From contig JAAKBF010000041.1 of the NCBI GenBank assembly GCA_012656075.1, positions 248,001-312,000 of the forward strand: 64,000 bases of DNA, written 5' to 3'. Of the stretch, positions 53,836 to 64,000 are shown in pieces. The notes under the pieces are model-generated. The model had not been told where the DNA came from. It saw only the letters and a list, made by a program, of their open reading frames with translations, and did no database searches. A program made the position numbers and the translations under genes. Source of the stretch: Phytophthora hibernalis (lineage: Eukaryota > Oomycota > Peronosporomycetes > Peronosporales > Peronosporaceae). Within the stretch, counting starts at the first letter, position 1. Each line of letters starts with the position of its first letter.

Positions 53836-56673
53836 ATGGTGAAGTTCATTGCCTTCCTACTGCTATCCGCATGCTGGGTCGTGGCTGCTGAAGCTGCTCG
53901 TGAATCGGAAATTCGTCGCGCGCTGGGAGAACTTGCAACTTCTACTAAGCAACCAACCGACATTACCGTTCAAGCCTTGCTTGTAGGTCCTCCGGAGCTG
54001 ACGACTTCACTCCCGCTGTTCAACCAACTTGTCCGTGAAGACCGTCGAGAGCTTCTGCTCCAAATTGGTGAGCTGCACCTCTTCGAGGACGGCTCAGTGC
54101 CTCACAATGCGACTCATACAGAGCTTTTTCTCCAAGCTAGTGCTTGGTACGGCAGTTCCCAAGCCCAGTTCCTGCTTGGTGCTCTACGAGCTTCCTCTGA
54201 GGACAGTGCCGGTGCTCAATTATACTACGAGTTTGCTGCTCGTGGCCAATCGATCGGTGCTTCAATGGCACTTGGTTACCGTGCTTTACACGGATACGGC
54301 TCAACAAAGTCCTGTACGGCAGCTATGAGGCACTACAAGTTTGCCGCGGATCGAGTTGTTACCCAGCAGAATGACCAGAAGCTTCAGCTGTATGCTTTTC
54401 CTGAACCTGCACGACTTTCCGAGACCGAAGGTGCCCGATATCACGGCGACCTCAACCCTGCAGAGGACTTTAACAGAGCTGAGTACCTTCGACAGCGTGC
54501 TGCTGACCTCCGCAACGCCGACGTGATGGTTCAGTCAGCTAGCATCACCTTGTTCAGCGACCTGTACGAAGTTACAGCTACGTCTGACCTTGAAGAGCAC
54601 GCTGCTCGTGAACGAGAAGCACTTCGGTTTCTCGAGCGCTCAATTGATATGGGTAGCATCAAGGCTCAGGCACTCCTCGGTCATGTGTACGCTTACGGAC
54701 TTGCAAGCTGCAAACCCAACGTCACGCGAGCTGTGGAGCTCTATGAAGCTGCATTGAACGCGTCAGAAGGTAATCCTAGCGGTGAAGCAGCAAATGGTCT
54801 AGGTGTTATTTTCTCGCGGGGCATTGGTGACATGTCTGTCGATTCCGACAGAGCTCGGAACCTTTTCAAGGTTGCAGCTAATGCAGGTCATGCCGAAGGT
54901 GTCTACAATACCGGCATGTCTTTCATGGAGCTCGGGTCTCACCTTTCGTCGCGGGCAAAAGAGTATTTCGTTGCGGCGGCACACGTTGGCCATCTCAAGT
55001 CGCTCTTCCAGCTTGCTCGGATCAAGCAGCGGCAGATTTCTCACGTGTACACCATTGGAGGTGCAACAACGAGCAGTGCATCGTGTGAAGAAGTTGTTGA
55101 GCTCTATAAGCGTGTGGCCGAGTACTCACGAGAAGGAACGACAGTAATGACTCAAGCGTTGACCCATGCGCAACAGGGCAATTGGGCACTAGCACTGGAG
55201 TTGTACTTGATCGCTGCTGAAATGGGCTATGAAGTCGCACAGAGCAATGCTATCTGGCTGATTGAGCGCATTCAGCAACAAGTATTCGGCACTTCCTCAA
55301 TCCGTGACTCAAAGCTGTTAGAACGTTTACATGCTCGGATTGTGAATCGTGCCTTCGAGCAAGACAGCATTGATGCGCTGTTGCGTATGGGTGATGGCGC
55401 TTACCAAGACAAAGACTATACTGTGGCGCTGAGGCACTATCAACATGCAGACCTGGTGAGCGCTGGAAAATGTGCCCGAGCGCTTTACAGTGTTGGGTAC
55501 ATGTACGAGCATGGTCTCGGGGTGTCTTTCATTTCGCCAGAGCGGGCCACACTGTACTATCACCTTGCGGGTGAAAAGGAGTCGTCCTTGCGTATCGTCA
55601 TGGCAGTTCTGCAGTTCAAGCTACGCGTCCAAAACTCTTTCAACCAAGTCGTTGACACTGTGCAATGGGTGTGGTTGACAATTACACAGCACAGTGATGA
55701 AGCAAGTGCTTCAATTGAAGACATTTCCTCGTCAAAGATGGCGCAGGGTGTAGAAGAAGAATCAGCTCTTACGTCAAGCGATGTTTCAGAGTTCGATACT
55801 CACGGGAGCACTTTTCAGCAGCAGATCAACACGCTTGCAGATTCGGCAGCTCTCGTTAGCGTGGGTACTTCAGTTACCAGGAGTGATCCGCAGGAATATG
55901 CTGCAGCTCTGCGATTTCTGGGTGATCAATCACGGGTGTATCTTGAACTAACCCGAGGCGAACTGCCACTGGAGCAGCAGGACTTTACAATCGAGACGTG
56001 GCTCCGTATCGACGATTTTTCAGCAAGAAATGACGAGCAACAGGTGATAACGCTTGTGGATGCGCTTGATAATTTCCAACTTGAGCTGCTACCTGCCACA
56101 GAAACTGCTGGTGATTGCTGGATGTTGCGGTTCAGGAAGTTTTCTTTGGTTGATGAACAACTTCCAGAACTTGTGCTCAGCTTTCCCAATGCACCACTGA
56201 GTCCACACACATGGAATCATGTAGCCGTCACATTCGACGCAAAGTACCAGACTGTCACGCTCATGCTGAATGGTACAGTGAAGCAAGTGCTCACCTTCCG
56301 CCCGCATCCAGCATCGCCCAGTCGAAATGAAGAAACAAACAATGACGGATCATCTTCATCGCAATTCCTTGCAGTCGGGAGCAGCCTTGGACGCATCTAC
56401 GGAATGAACCCTCCCAACTCCAGAGCTTTCTCGGGGCAGCTTGTCCATTTCAGACTGTGGAAGTCGCGCAAGAATGTGAAGGAGGTCAGCGTGCTCATGC
56501 TGGAGCAATATGACGAAGTGGATACGCGGGACTTGCTAGTCCACTTGCGTTACAAGCTTCATGGCGCACACCGTACAAATAGTGGAAACCGAGTTTTGAA
56601 TGGAGACAGTTCTGTTCCCAACGCGCAAGGCTTGCAGCTCAAGATCGTCGAATTTCCACCACCAAACAACTAA
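53836..56673 (+). CDS. secreted/ER Sel1-repeat protein (SEL1L/Hrd3-like) with LamG-like C-terminal domain
   Basis: 945 residues without interruption. The ATG at 53836 gives a signal peptide (MVKFIAFLLLSACWVVAAEA); an in-frame ATG at 53776 would add 20 residues before it. Sel1 repeats run through residues about 80-600 (ASAWYGSSQAQFLLGALR, SMALGYRALHGYGSTKSC, AQALLGHVYAYGLASC, YSVGYMYEHGLGVSF). The C-terminal part (about residues 690-930) is a concanavalin-A/LamG-like fold: FTIETWLRIDDFSARN, HTWNHVAVTFDAKY, FLAVGSSLGRIYG, GQLVHFRLWKSRKN. SEL1L/Hrd3 proteins organise ER-associated degradation. The LamG-like end and the absence of a clear C-terminal anchor are unusual for that role. Confidence 0.82.
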   Translation: MVKFIAFLLLSACWVVAAEAARESEIRRALGELATSTKQPTDITVQALLVGPPELTTSLPLFNQLVREDRRELLLQIGELHLFEDGSVPHNATHTELFLQASAWYGSSQAQFLLGALRASSEDSAGAQLYYEFAARGQSIGASMALGYRALHGYGSTKSCTAAMRHYKFAADRVVTQQNDQKLQLYAFPEPARLSETEGARYHGDLNPAEDFNRAEYLRQRAADLRNADVMVQSASITLFSDLYEVTATSDLEEHAAREREALRFLERSIDMGSIKAQALLGHVYAYGLASCKPNVTRAVELYEAALNASEGNPSGEAANGLGVIFSRGIGDMSVDSDRARNLFKVAANAGHAEGVYNTGMSFMELGSHLSSRAKEYFVAAAHVGHLKSLFQLARIKQRQISHVYTIGGATTSSASCEEVVELYKRVAEYSREGTTVMTQALTHAQQGNWALALELYLIAAEMGYEVAQSNAIWLIERIQQQVFGTSSIRDSKLLERLHARIVNRAFEQDSIDALLRMGDGAYQDKDYTVALRHYQHADLVSAGKCARALYSVGYMYEHGLGVSFISPERATLYYHLAGEKESSLRIVMAVLQFKLRVQNSFNQVVDTVQWVWLTITQHSDEASASIEDISSSKMAQGVEEESALTSSDVSEFDTHGSTFQQQINTLADSAALVSVGTSVTRSDPQEYAAALRFLGDQSRVYLELTRGELPLEQQDFTIETWLRIDDFSARNDEQQVITLVDALDNFQLELLPATETAGDCWMLRFRKFSLVDEQLPELVLSFPNAPLSPHTWNHVAVTFDAKYQTVTLMLNGTVKQVLTFRPHPASPSRNEETNNDGSSSSQFLAVGSSLGRIYGMNPPNSRAFSGQLVHFRLWKSRKNVKEVSVLMLEQYDEVDTRDLLVHLRYKLHGAHRTNSGNRVLNGDSSVPNAQGLQLKIVEFPPPNN

Positions 56674-56828
56674 CTCTACAATAGAGTACAAAACCATCAC
56701 ATCGAAAGCACAAACATAAGCTAAAGCACAATGACACTGTAATGTTCTACTCGTAGTAGCTCCATTGGTATTTTGTACCTCATCTCAGTACAGCAGACTA
56801 TCTGGTATCAATGTGTCAGCGTGAGAAT

Positions 56829-58293
56829 TTAGACATGAGCTGCCATGCCAGCACGGACAGGTGCCTTAATTGAGGACTCCTTCACTTTCTGCCGTAAGTA
56901 GTGGTATCCTCCCACGAAGAAGATGAAAATCCACTCCAGGAATGTGTTGTTCCGCGGTTCAACGCCATTTGCAAGAATTCGCAGTAGGAATCCGTTCCAT
57001 GTGGTCGTGATTGAGTAGTGGCCAAACCAAAGACCGTTGATGAGAATTTGGGCCCTCTTGTCAGCTCTGAATCGATAAAAAGTAGAAATACAGTGTTTAG
57101 TGTCATCCTGCAACCAGAATGCACGTAAAGTGGGAGGACTCACGCTTTCGTAGTTGCCACGCTTTGGTCTGCAAATGTGGAGTAGCCTAAGGTCATTAAA
57201 GAAATGCCGACATCAGCACAATAGAAGAATAAAGTTGAAAATTGTCGTTGCACCTACCCGTTGTGATGTCACCTGGAGTGCTAAATTGTACAAACAAAAT
57301 TGTCAGTCGATCAGTTCAGCCTTGCAGGTGTTCCAAACTCATTACTACAGCACCGTGTTTCCTCTGAAGCCTGGTTAGAGCTTGATGCAGACTTGATTCC
57401 CGTCGCAGTGTTCAACAAGTTAAATGACGATGTGCCCGGATAGAAGACGGCCACCGAGATGTTGTACAGCAGCAGCTCGTTGCGCAAGCTGTCGGCCAGG
57501 CCTCGAATCGCACTCATCGTGCCACTGGACGCACCGCAGCCCACAGGAAACTCGAGACTGTCCACGCTGCTCACAAACACGACGCGGCCATGGACCTTGG
57601 CTTCAACCATCGCTGGCAGCACAGCCTGTTCAAAAATCACACATTACCACCATTTTCACTCTAATACCCTTTTTCAGCATCATACCTTGACCAACACGAC
57701 AGCACCGTGGTAATTGACGTCCATGGCCTCCTTCATCAGAGCAACATCCTGTTCCCAGAAGTATCCAGGCTTGATGCGTCTACTAGCAGCGTAGACAATG
57801 TGGTCCGTAGGTCGTCCATGGAAAGCATTGGCCTCCGTCACAGCCTGGTCCACTTGCTTCACGTCTACGAGTTCGCACTCGAACACGAACACTGCAGTCT
57901 CCTCCCCTGCCACCTTCTACAGCAAAAAATAGTTTACAAAATATTTAGACTCAAAATGTAGGTATGACCAAAGTCTCCGATAAAACTCACTTGGAGCTCA
58001 CTCTGTGCCGCCTTCAGAGTCTCCATCGACGGCCCAAAAAGCGATAGTTTAGCCCCTTTTGACGTATTTCTTGGCAATTGCCAGTCCCAGCGGGTTCTCA
58101 GTACCTGGTAGACAGAATAATGCAATGGTTGGTACAGTTTAACCATTCTAGGGACAGTTTAATAGAACACGGTACCAGTGAGCATCACGTGCAGCCCGCG
58201 GACGTTGAAACGCGGCGCCGTGAGCAGCGACCAGAGCCATGAGAGCACACAGAGGCCCACGAGGACGATGGGGGCGATCCACCCGAGCGCCAT
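56829..58293 (-). CDS. 3-ketosphinganine-reductase-like SDR with altered active site, seven exons
   Basis: Exons from the ATG at 58293: 58176-58293, 57991-58104, 57686-57917, 57339-57625, 57258-57280, 57144-57186, 56829-57066, all with GT-AG introns of about 57-77 nt. The N-terminal membrane segment (IAPIVLVGLCVLSWLWSLL) and C-terminal hydrophobic stretch match KDSR/TSC10 layout at the ER. The cofactor motif is degenerate (MLTGTENPLGLAIA). In place of the S..Y-x3-K active site the sequence reads SSVDSLEF then GCGASSGTMSAIRGL, so Tyr is Ser and Lys is Met. The Asn (MDVNYHGAV) remains. One base appears lost in exon 2 (AAAAGGGG near 58056). Either a diverged non-catalytic paralogue or a different SDR subgroup. 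Confidence 0.8.
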
Positions 58294-58935
58294 CGGTGCA
58301 GAGGAATGGGTTTGCTAAAAGTGTTCAGTGTTGGAGTGACTACGTGTACATGTATGGACTCCATACTATGGAGTGAGCAGGGCGGGGTACATGTGCGTAT
58401 AGGCGCTTGTTTACGGTACCGACGACACTGCCAATCCGAGGACGGTGCTTGTCGGCTGGCTCAGCCAGCCGACAAGCACCAGCCAGCCCAGCCAAAGCTT
58501 GCTGTCTCGTCAACATTGGTGTTGTTTGTTACATGCGCAGTAATTATTATTGTAACGTTAACCCTTTTTAACGTTAACGTTAGTAGTGTTTCCACTCAAT
58601 GTACACTCCATACTGTGCGGAATGTTTTGCGGACGCAGCGGATGAACGCAGTTTTACCATGGCCAACGTCCTGCCTGACCCTTTCGAGTGATCTGTGCAT
58701 TCTTTGCGGTTGTTCGTTGTATTGCACCCCGTGTAAGTTGCAACTGGCTATAGTTCAGCTGGGGTTGCGATCCAAAGTCAGTCAGCACTAGCAAGACAAA
58801 CAACCACACTGAACAAGAAAATGGGAATAAAAACAAGTAACATTAGGAGCGGCTTGTGCTTCCCATAGATACCGACGTCAGGGAGACCGTCAAGCCGCTC
58901 GCGTTTCACCAATCTCCTTACAGTCCTCTCTCTAT
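58294..58935. other. intergenic region between KDSR-like and FYVE-PX genes
   Basis: No gene supported. It contains the 37-bp palindrome at 58444-58480 and a GTTAACGTTAACG-type small repeat near 58553-58580. Confidence 0.5.
58444..58480. repeat. 37-bp perfect palindrome, 18-bp arms
   Basis: GGTGCTTGTCGGCTGGCT, a single C, then its exact complement. It lies about 150 bp upstream of the KDSR-like start, followed by further AGCCAGCC copies. Confidence 0.92.
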
Positions 58936-61900
58936 CTAGAACTCCTGCGATTGAGGCTTTGCGATGGCGCGCGGCTTGGGTGCCGGGGCCGGGGCTGGTG
59001 AGGAGGTCGACTTGGTTGGTGACGACTTGGGCGGGGACACAGTCGGCTTCGACGGGGCAGGCGACGCGGTGCGCGCCGGGTTCGGCGAAGCACTGCGGAC
59101 CGGCTTCGGCGAAGGAGTGCGGGCCTTCGGTGTCGGCTGCTCATCGCCGCTCAAAAAGCTACCGCTCTCGGAGCCAGGGCTGTGACGTCCGGGGACGCCA
59201 CCCTTGCCCGTGCTGCGGATGGCCTTGGCCTCCTCCTGGTCAATAAAGCGAATGCTGTTCAGCACGTACTCCTTGTCCGTCTTCATCTTCTTCAAGTTGG
59301 CGTTCACAACGTCCTCCTCGCTAACCGCTGCATCCACAGTCACACTGATGTCCTTCAACAGCTTCGAGTCGATCTCAGAGATGTTCTTCTTGTACTTCAG
59401 AAGCTCCACAATCCACTGCTCCGACGGGTGCACAGCATCAGCCAGCTTGGCCTCGTTGTTGCTGTTCTTGTGGTTCGACGACGGGCCGTTCTGGCGAGCC
59501 ATCTTCTTCTGGATCTCCTTCAGCGCAGGGATACGCTCCAGGGTGTCCTCATCCCAGTTGATCTCCTTGCCTTTCACCTTGAGGTTCTCGACCTCCTTGC
59601 GCTCCTTGCGGCTCGAGTCGAGCCACTTCTCCATACGCTTGATGTCACGCTCGATCACAATCTTCAGCCAATCGAACACATCGCGCACTTCCTTCATCTC
59701 TTGGTCAACCTTGAAGCGCTTCACGAAATCACCACACGCCTTACGGTCGTAATAGTTGCGGTTCTTGATCAGCTTCTTGGCGGCCTCAAGCTCCGCCTCA
59801 CGCGGCAGGATCGGCTTCTCGCGCTCAGAACGACGGCTCTTGACCTTGCCAAGCTCAACAGGGTACTTCATGTGCTCAGCCTGCATCTGCTTGTAGCTGT
59901 CTATCAGAGCACGAGCACGCTGCTCGATCAGGTCAGCCTCCGAGCGGCGCACCTGGGACTCCTTGGCAAGCGATGTCTTCTCCGTGGCGCACAGGGCGCT
60001 CTCCTCGCTCTCCATGCGCTCCATGAAGGCGTTGATCGAGTCGATCTCACCCTCCAGCTGCGTAGAAGCGTGCTGCAGGCTCTCGTCCTCCTCCAGCAGA
60101 CGGTTTGTCAGCATCTCGAACGCCTCAGCAAGCTGCTGCAGCAAACTACGGATCTGCGAGGTCATCATCATGTCCTCGTCCTTCTCCTGCACCTTCGACA
60201 CACTGTACACGTCCTCCACCTGAGCCCAGATCTCGCGCTTCTCCACCTTGTCCTTGGAGTACTTGCGGCTCGTAGAGAGCTCCTTCACGACGCTCTTGAT
60301 GTCAGATTCGTCGTCCTTCTGCAGACGCGATGACTCCTTCAGGTCGTCACCACGCTCGTTGCGGCCAGCCTCGAGGATCTTCATGTCCTTCTTGCCAAGG
60401 TCGACAGCGTGGCCAGTGACGTACTGGTACCAGTTCTCCGAAGACTTCAGCATCTCCACCTTGTGCTCGCCGTTCAGGATGCGCTGCTTCTGACGCATAA
60501 TACGCTCCTCCTGGTCGATGACACGGTGAGTGAAGTGCTGCACCAACTTCTGCAGGTCGGCAGCGCGCACAGCCTGCTTGACCAGACGGTTCGCCTCCAC
60601 CTTCTTGCGGTTCGAGTGCTCATGGAGCGAGTCCAGCACCCAGTTGCCAGCGTTGTTCATCAGCTCCGTGATGAGGCGCTTCTTCTCCTCACGCTTGGAC
60701 TCTTCGTCCGCCAACAGTTTTGTCTCTGTATCGATCAGCTTGTTGAACTCGGAGATCATCTGCTCCTCCGCAGCAGCGTTCTTTACCTCCTCCTCGAGGT
60801 TCTTGATGTGCTGGTTCATGCGTTCTAACAGAGTCGTGCAAAGCTTGTTCTCGGTCTCAAGCTGAGCAGCCTGGTCGTTCAACTCCTTCTGGAACTGAGC
60901 ACGGCGGCGGCGCACGTCGTTCATGAACTCGTCACGCTCATCCACCTCGGTATCGCCACCCTCCTGTGGGATACGCTTGTTGCTTTCCTTGACAGCCTGC
61001 AGCTCGCCAGCACGGACCTTCATGTCCGCTTCAAGACGGGCAACGTACTCGGGCGTGATGACCAAAGCGTTGCGGGCCTCGTCCAAGGTGTTCTTGCAAT
61101 CCTCGCGGTGCTCATCGAACAGCTTGCAGTCCGTCTTGCGTTCCTCCGTAAGGGCAGCACGCTTGAACAGCAGCATGCGCTGCGACTTGGTCTGGCGAGC
61201 CAGTTGGTCGCTGAAGACATCCGTGCGCTTCCTGCCACGCGTGATGCGAGCCGAGTGTTCGTCGAGACGCGACTTGGTGGTGTCGATGCGCTGGGTTTGG
61301 ATAACACGCCACTCCTTCTCGTACTCCTCGTCGAGAGCCTGGTGGCGCGAGCGACGCTGAGCAATAGAGCGAGTACGGCCGTTGATCTCCGTCTTGAGCG
61401 CCAGCAGGTCAGACTCAATGGTCTTGACCTTCTTTGGCGAGCTTCGGCCTCCAGGCGCACATACTCGTGCTCCTGCTTGTAGCGGGCATCCTCATCGCGG
61501 CACATCTCGTCCTCGCGCTTCATGTTGGCTCGGCTGCTCGTCCAGTGTTCACGCTCCTTGGCAAGCTTCATCCACTCGTCGTCAACGGTGTTGCCTTCAT
61601 CCTCAAGAAGCTCAGGCTCCTTCTCCTGGATCTTGACAAACTGCGCGTGCAGGTCAATGAGCTCGCGCGGCACCTTGTCCTTCTGGTCCTTGGACGAGTG
61701 GAAAATACCGTACGAGTGCACGATCCAGTCGTTGGCAATATCCTTCGACACGGCCGGGTTGTGGGCCTCAGACCAGTCAGCACGGTGCTTCGACCACTGA
61801 GCCATGTCATTGTTCCACTGGGTAGTGTCCTGCTGGAAGCTGTCCTTGGACTTGGTGAACTCGACCTTCTCCTTGATACGCGTCTCCTCCTCCGTGTTAC

Positions 61901-63999
61901 GGACGGACAAGTCCCGCACAACATCAAAGAACAGGATGTGCGTCGTGCTCGACTGCTTCTCGTAGCGCTCCTTCTCGCGCTCCATACGCTCGGTCTGCGT
62001 CTCCTTACGAGCCTCAAGAGCCTTGAAACGGAACGCAGCCTGCTCGCGACGGATGTTCTGAGCGGCATCGCGCTTCTTCTGCTCCTCGGCACGGTGCTCC
62101 TGCTGGGAAAGACGCTGCTTCTGCTCCTTTTGGCGGGTGATCAACGCGTTCACCTTGGTACGGATCTGCGCCTTCTCGAGTTCCAGACGCAGCGACTTGA
62201 TGAGTGTGTTGTACTCATCGGTGTTGTACAGCGACTTCTTGTTGCTCTTCTGGAACTGACGAAGCTGGTCCGTGGGCAGCGCCAGGAACGCCTTCAGGGC
62301 GTCGGCATCACGCAACAGTGGGTGGAGCATACATCCGTACAGGAACGTCTGCAGCACCTTCTCGCGGTCTCCACGTGGGGTACGCTTGTCCGGGAAGAAC
62401 GGCAGAGCCTTGGGGTTGGAGAAGTCGCCAAGCTTCACGAACAGCCACTCGAAGTCAGCAAAGCTGCGCTCCTCGTGGATCTGGTACTCGTGAGTGACGG
62501 CGCGGTCGGATTCGGTCACCGAGTGATTGGCCGCCTTGGCAGCGGCCTCGCTCGGCTCGCAGAACGTCTTGACCATGTATGTATCCGCGTCGGCCGTGTT
62601 ACCGTTCGACTTGGCCTTGACATTGACGAGAATGTCGAGCTTGGTCAGGTACTCAAAGCCAGCAGGCGGCTTGGACACGGGATCCATGACCGGCTTGATG
62701 AACTTGGGCGGGCTGTCGTTACAGGACGTACAGTGACGCACCGGTACAGGGAAGCCGAGCTCTGGAATGGGTTTGGACTCGACACTACACTGGTTACAGA
62801 CACTGCGCGTACAGCGCCGACAATGGTGTTGACGTCGACCGAGCTTGAAAGGACGGAAGCACACCTGACACTCCGTCTGGTCACTACGCGCCGTGTCCGA
62901 CACGAAGTGATTGGTCGGTTCCCCGCCCAATAGACTCGAGTCGCGCGCGCGCTCCGACTCGTTGCGACTGCGTGAGGTCGGGTCCTGCAGGTTGCGGTAC
63001 GCGTCGTTGATCTTCTCCAGCGTCTCCTGGTCCTCGATCTTGGTGGGGTCCATGGAGCGCGACTTCTCCTTGTACTTGGCCGCGATTTCCTCGGGAGACG
63101 CGTCCTTAGACACGCCCAGCACCTCGTAGCTCTCCTGGCCGGACATGGAGCGGCTCGCGGGGCCGCGACGCTGCGCGAAGACGTCCGCGGGCGTCGTGAT
63201 GGCCTTCATCTGCAGCGCAGTGATACAGTTGCGGCAGCAGCGCTGCTGCGCGTTGCCGTAGCCGAAAGAGGCCGGCACCTGGATCTTGTGGTTCACGCAC
63301 GGCCGGCAGAAGAGCAGGCCGCACACGCGGCAATGGTGTCGTCGCGGCTTGGGAAGCCGAACGGCGTCTTGCAGTCCATGCACTCGCTGCTGAAATTGTC
63401 GGGCACCCAGAGCTTTTCGAGGCCGGCCACATCAGAGGGCATGCCGTCCAGCGAGCCGCGTCCGCTGTTCTCGTTCATGCGGCCCTCGCTCTGCGCGCGC
63501 GGCGGAGTGGCGGCCGGAATCGGGGTCGGCTTGGGCGCGGCGGCCGGCTGCGAGCGGCGCTGTGGGGACGGCGCAGACGCGGCCGTCGGCATGGGGGCCG
63601 GCCGCGCGGTCGTCGAGTTGCCGCTGGACGGGGCCGTGGACTGGCCGCTGGTGGGCGGTCGGCCGGCGGACTGCGGGGCCGCCGCGGGCTTGGCGGCCGG
63701 CTTTGCCTCGACCTTCTTGGGAGCGGCCGGAGAGGGGCCGCTTGCTTGGGCGCGGCCTGTTTAGGGGCGGCCGGCTTGGGCGCGGGCTGCTTTGGGGCGG
63801 CCGGCTTGGACGCGGTGGCGGGGGCCGGAACCGGCGCGGCGTTGCGCTGCGAAAGCGAGAGGCTCACCTTGGTGCCGCAGTAGATGCAGAAGGCGTCGGC
63901 CTCGGACACGTCGCGGCCGCACTTGATACAGTTGAGCCCGTTGTTGTTGCTGGTGCTAGCGGCAGCCGAAGCCGCCGCTTTCTCGGAACTTCCTGCCAT
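58936..63999 (-). CDS. large FYVE-J-FYVE-PX coiled-coil protein (three -1 frameshifts)
   Basis: About 1688 residues from the ATG at 63999 at the window edge. In order: a zinc ribbon (CIKCGRDVSEADAFCIYCG); an Ala/Pro/Lys-rich linker; FYVE 1 (CMDCKTPFG, KPRRHHCRVCGLLFCRPC); a J-like domain (SYEVLGVSKDASPEEIAAKY) in which the HPD motif reads MDP; FYVE 2 (CQVCFRPFKLGRRQHHCRRC); a PX-like domain (YQIHEERSFADFEWLFVKL); and then about 1000 residues of charged coiled coil ending in a Ser/Pro/Lys-rich tail. FYVE and PX domains bind phosphoinositides, so an endosomal tether or scaffold is likely. Frame changes near 63740, 63352 and 61440 are each consistent with loss of one base; their sum restores a multiple of three. 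Confidence 0.85.
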
Positions 64000-64000
64000 C

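Noticed and set aside
59182..60333. 383-codon open frame on the plus strand, and a 499-codon one at 61434-62933
   Set aside because: Leu/Val/His-rich antisense shadows of the coiled-coil region of the FYVE-PX gene, caused by its codon bias.

Overview
This is a eukaryotic window that looks like an oomycete (Phytophthora or a close relative). The evidence is short GT-AG introns of about 50-90 nt in compact genes, oomycete-type Crypton, PIF/Harbinger and MULE transposons, an initiator of the GCTCATTYY type directly upstream of one gene, and homologues of flagellar and endomembrane genes in a GC-rich, tightly packed arrangement. I cannot name the species.

The window has two halves. Positions 1 to about 31,500 are almost entirely transposable elements. 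In order they are: the 3' part of a Ty1/copia retrotransposon with its 3' LTR, sitting inside a Crypton remnant; a nearly complete Crypton (5012-6968) followed by a perfect 31-bp-arm hairpin and a tRNA-like sequence; a MULE remnant with SWIM and Ulp1-like parts (8090-12656, minus); a second Crypton copy (13202-15226), also followed by an antisense tRNA-like sequence; a pogo/DDE_1 remnant; a second DDE remnant; a PIF/Harbinger element bounded by TIRs and TTA duplications (18859-21449) with convergent transposase and Myb-like genes; a Harbinger fragment; a second complete Harbinger element (23651-26912) containing a foldback; and a MULE (28007-31465) with 141-bp TIRs and an 8-bp target duplication. 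This MULE carries, besides its transposase, a 2-oxoglutarate/Fe(II) oxygenase-like gene with C-terminal zinc fingers.

Positions 32,128 to 63,999 are gene-dense: eIF4E; a broken secreted S33-type peptidase; mitochondrial enoyl-CoA hydratase; ribosomal protein eL15; a small membrane protein; a PP2C phosphatase; a methyltransferase-like protein; a trehalose-6-phosphate synthase/phosphatase-like protein; two small membrane proteins; a membrane-anchored zinc-finger HECT ubiquitin ligase; a C2-DysF protein; a WD40 flagellar protein (CFAP251/WDR66-like); a short unknown gene; a secreted Sel1-repeat protein with a LamG-like tail; a 3-ketosphinganine-reductase-like SDR; and a very large FYVE-J-FYVE-PX coiled-coil protein whose start lies at the right edge.

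A recurring feature cuts across both halves: many otherwise well conserved genes are interrupted by single-base frameshifts, nearly all of the -1 type and often at homopolymers. This suggests residual deletion errors in the assembly. Frameshifts alone should therefore not be taken as proof that a gene is dead. In-frame stops and lost catalytic residues are noted separately.
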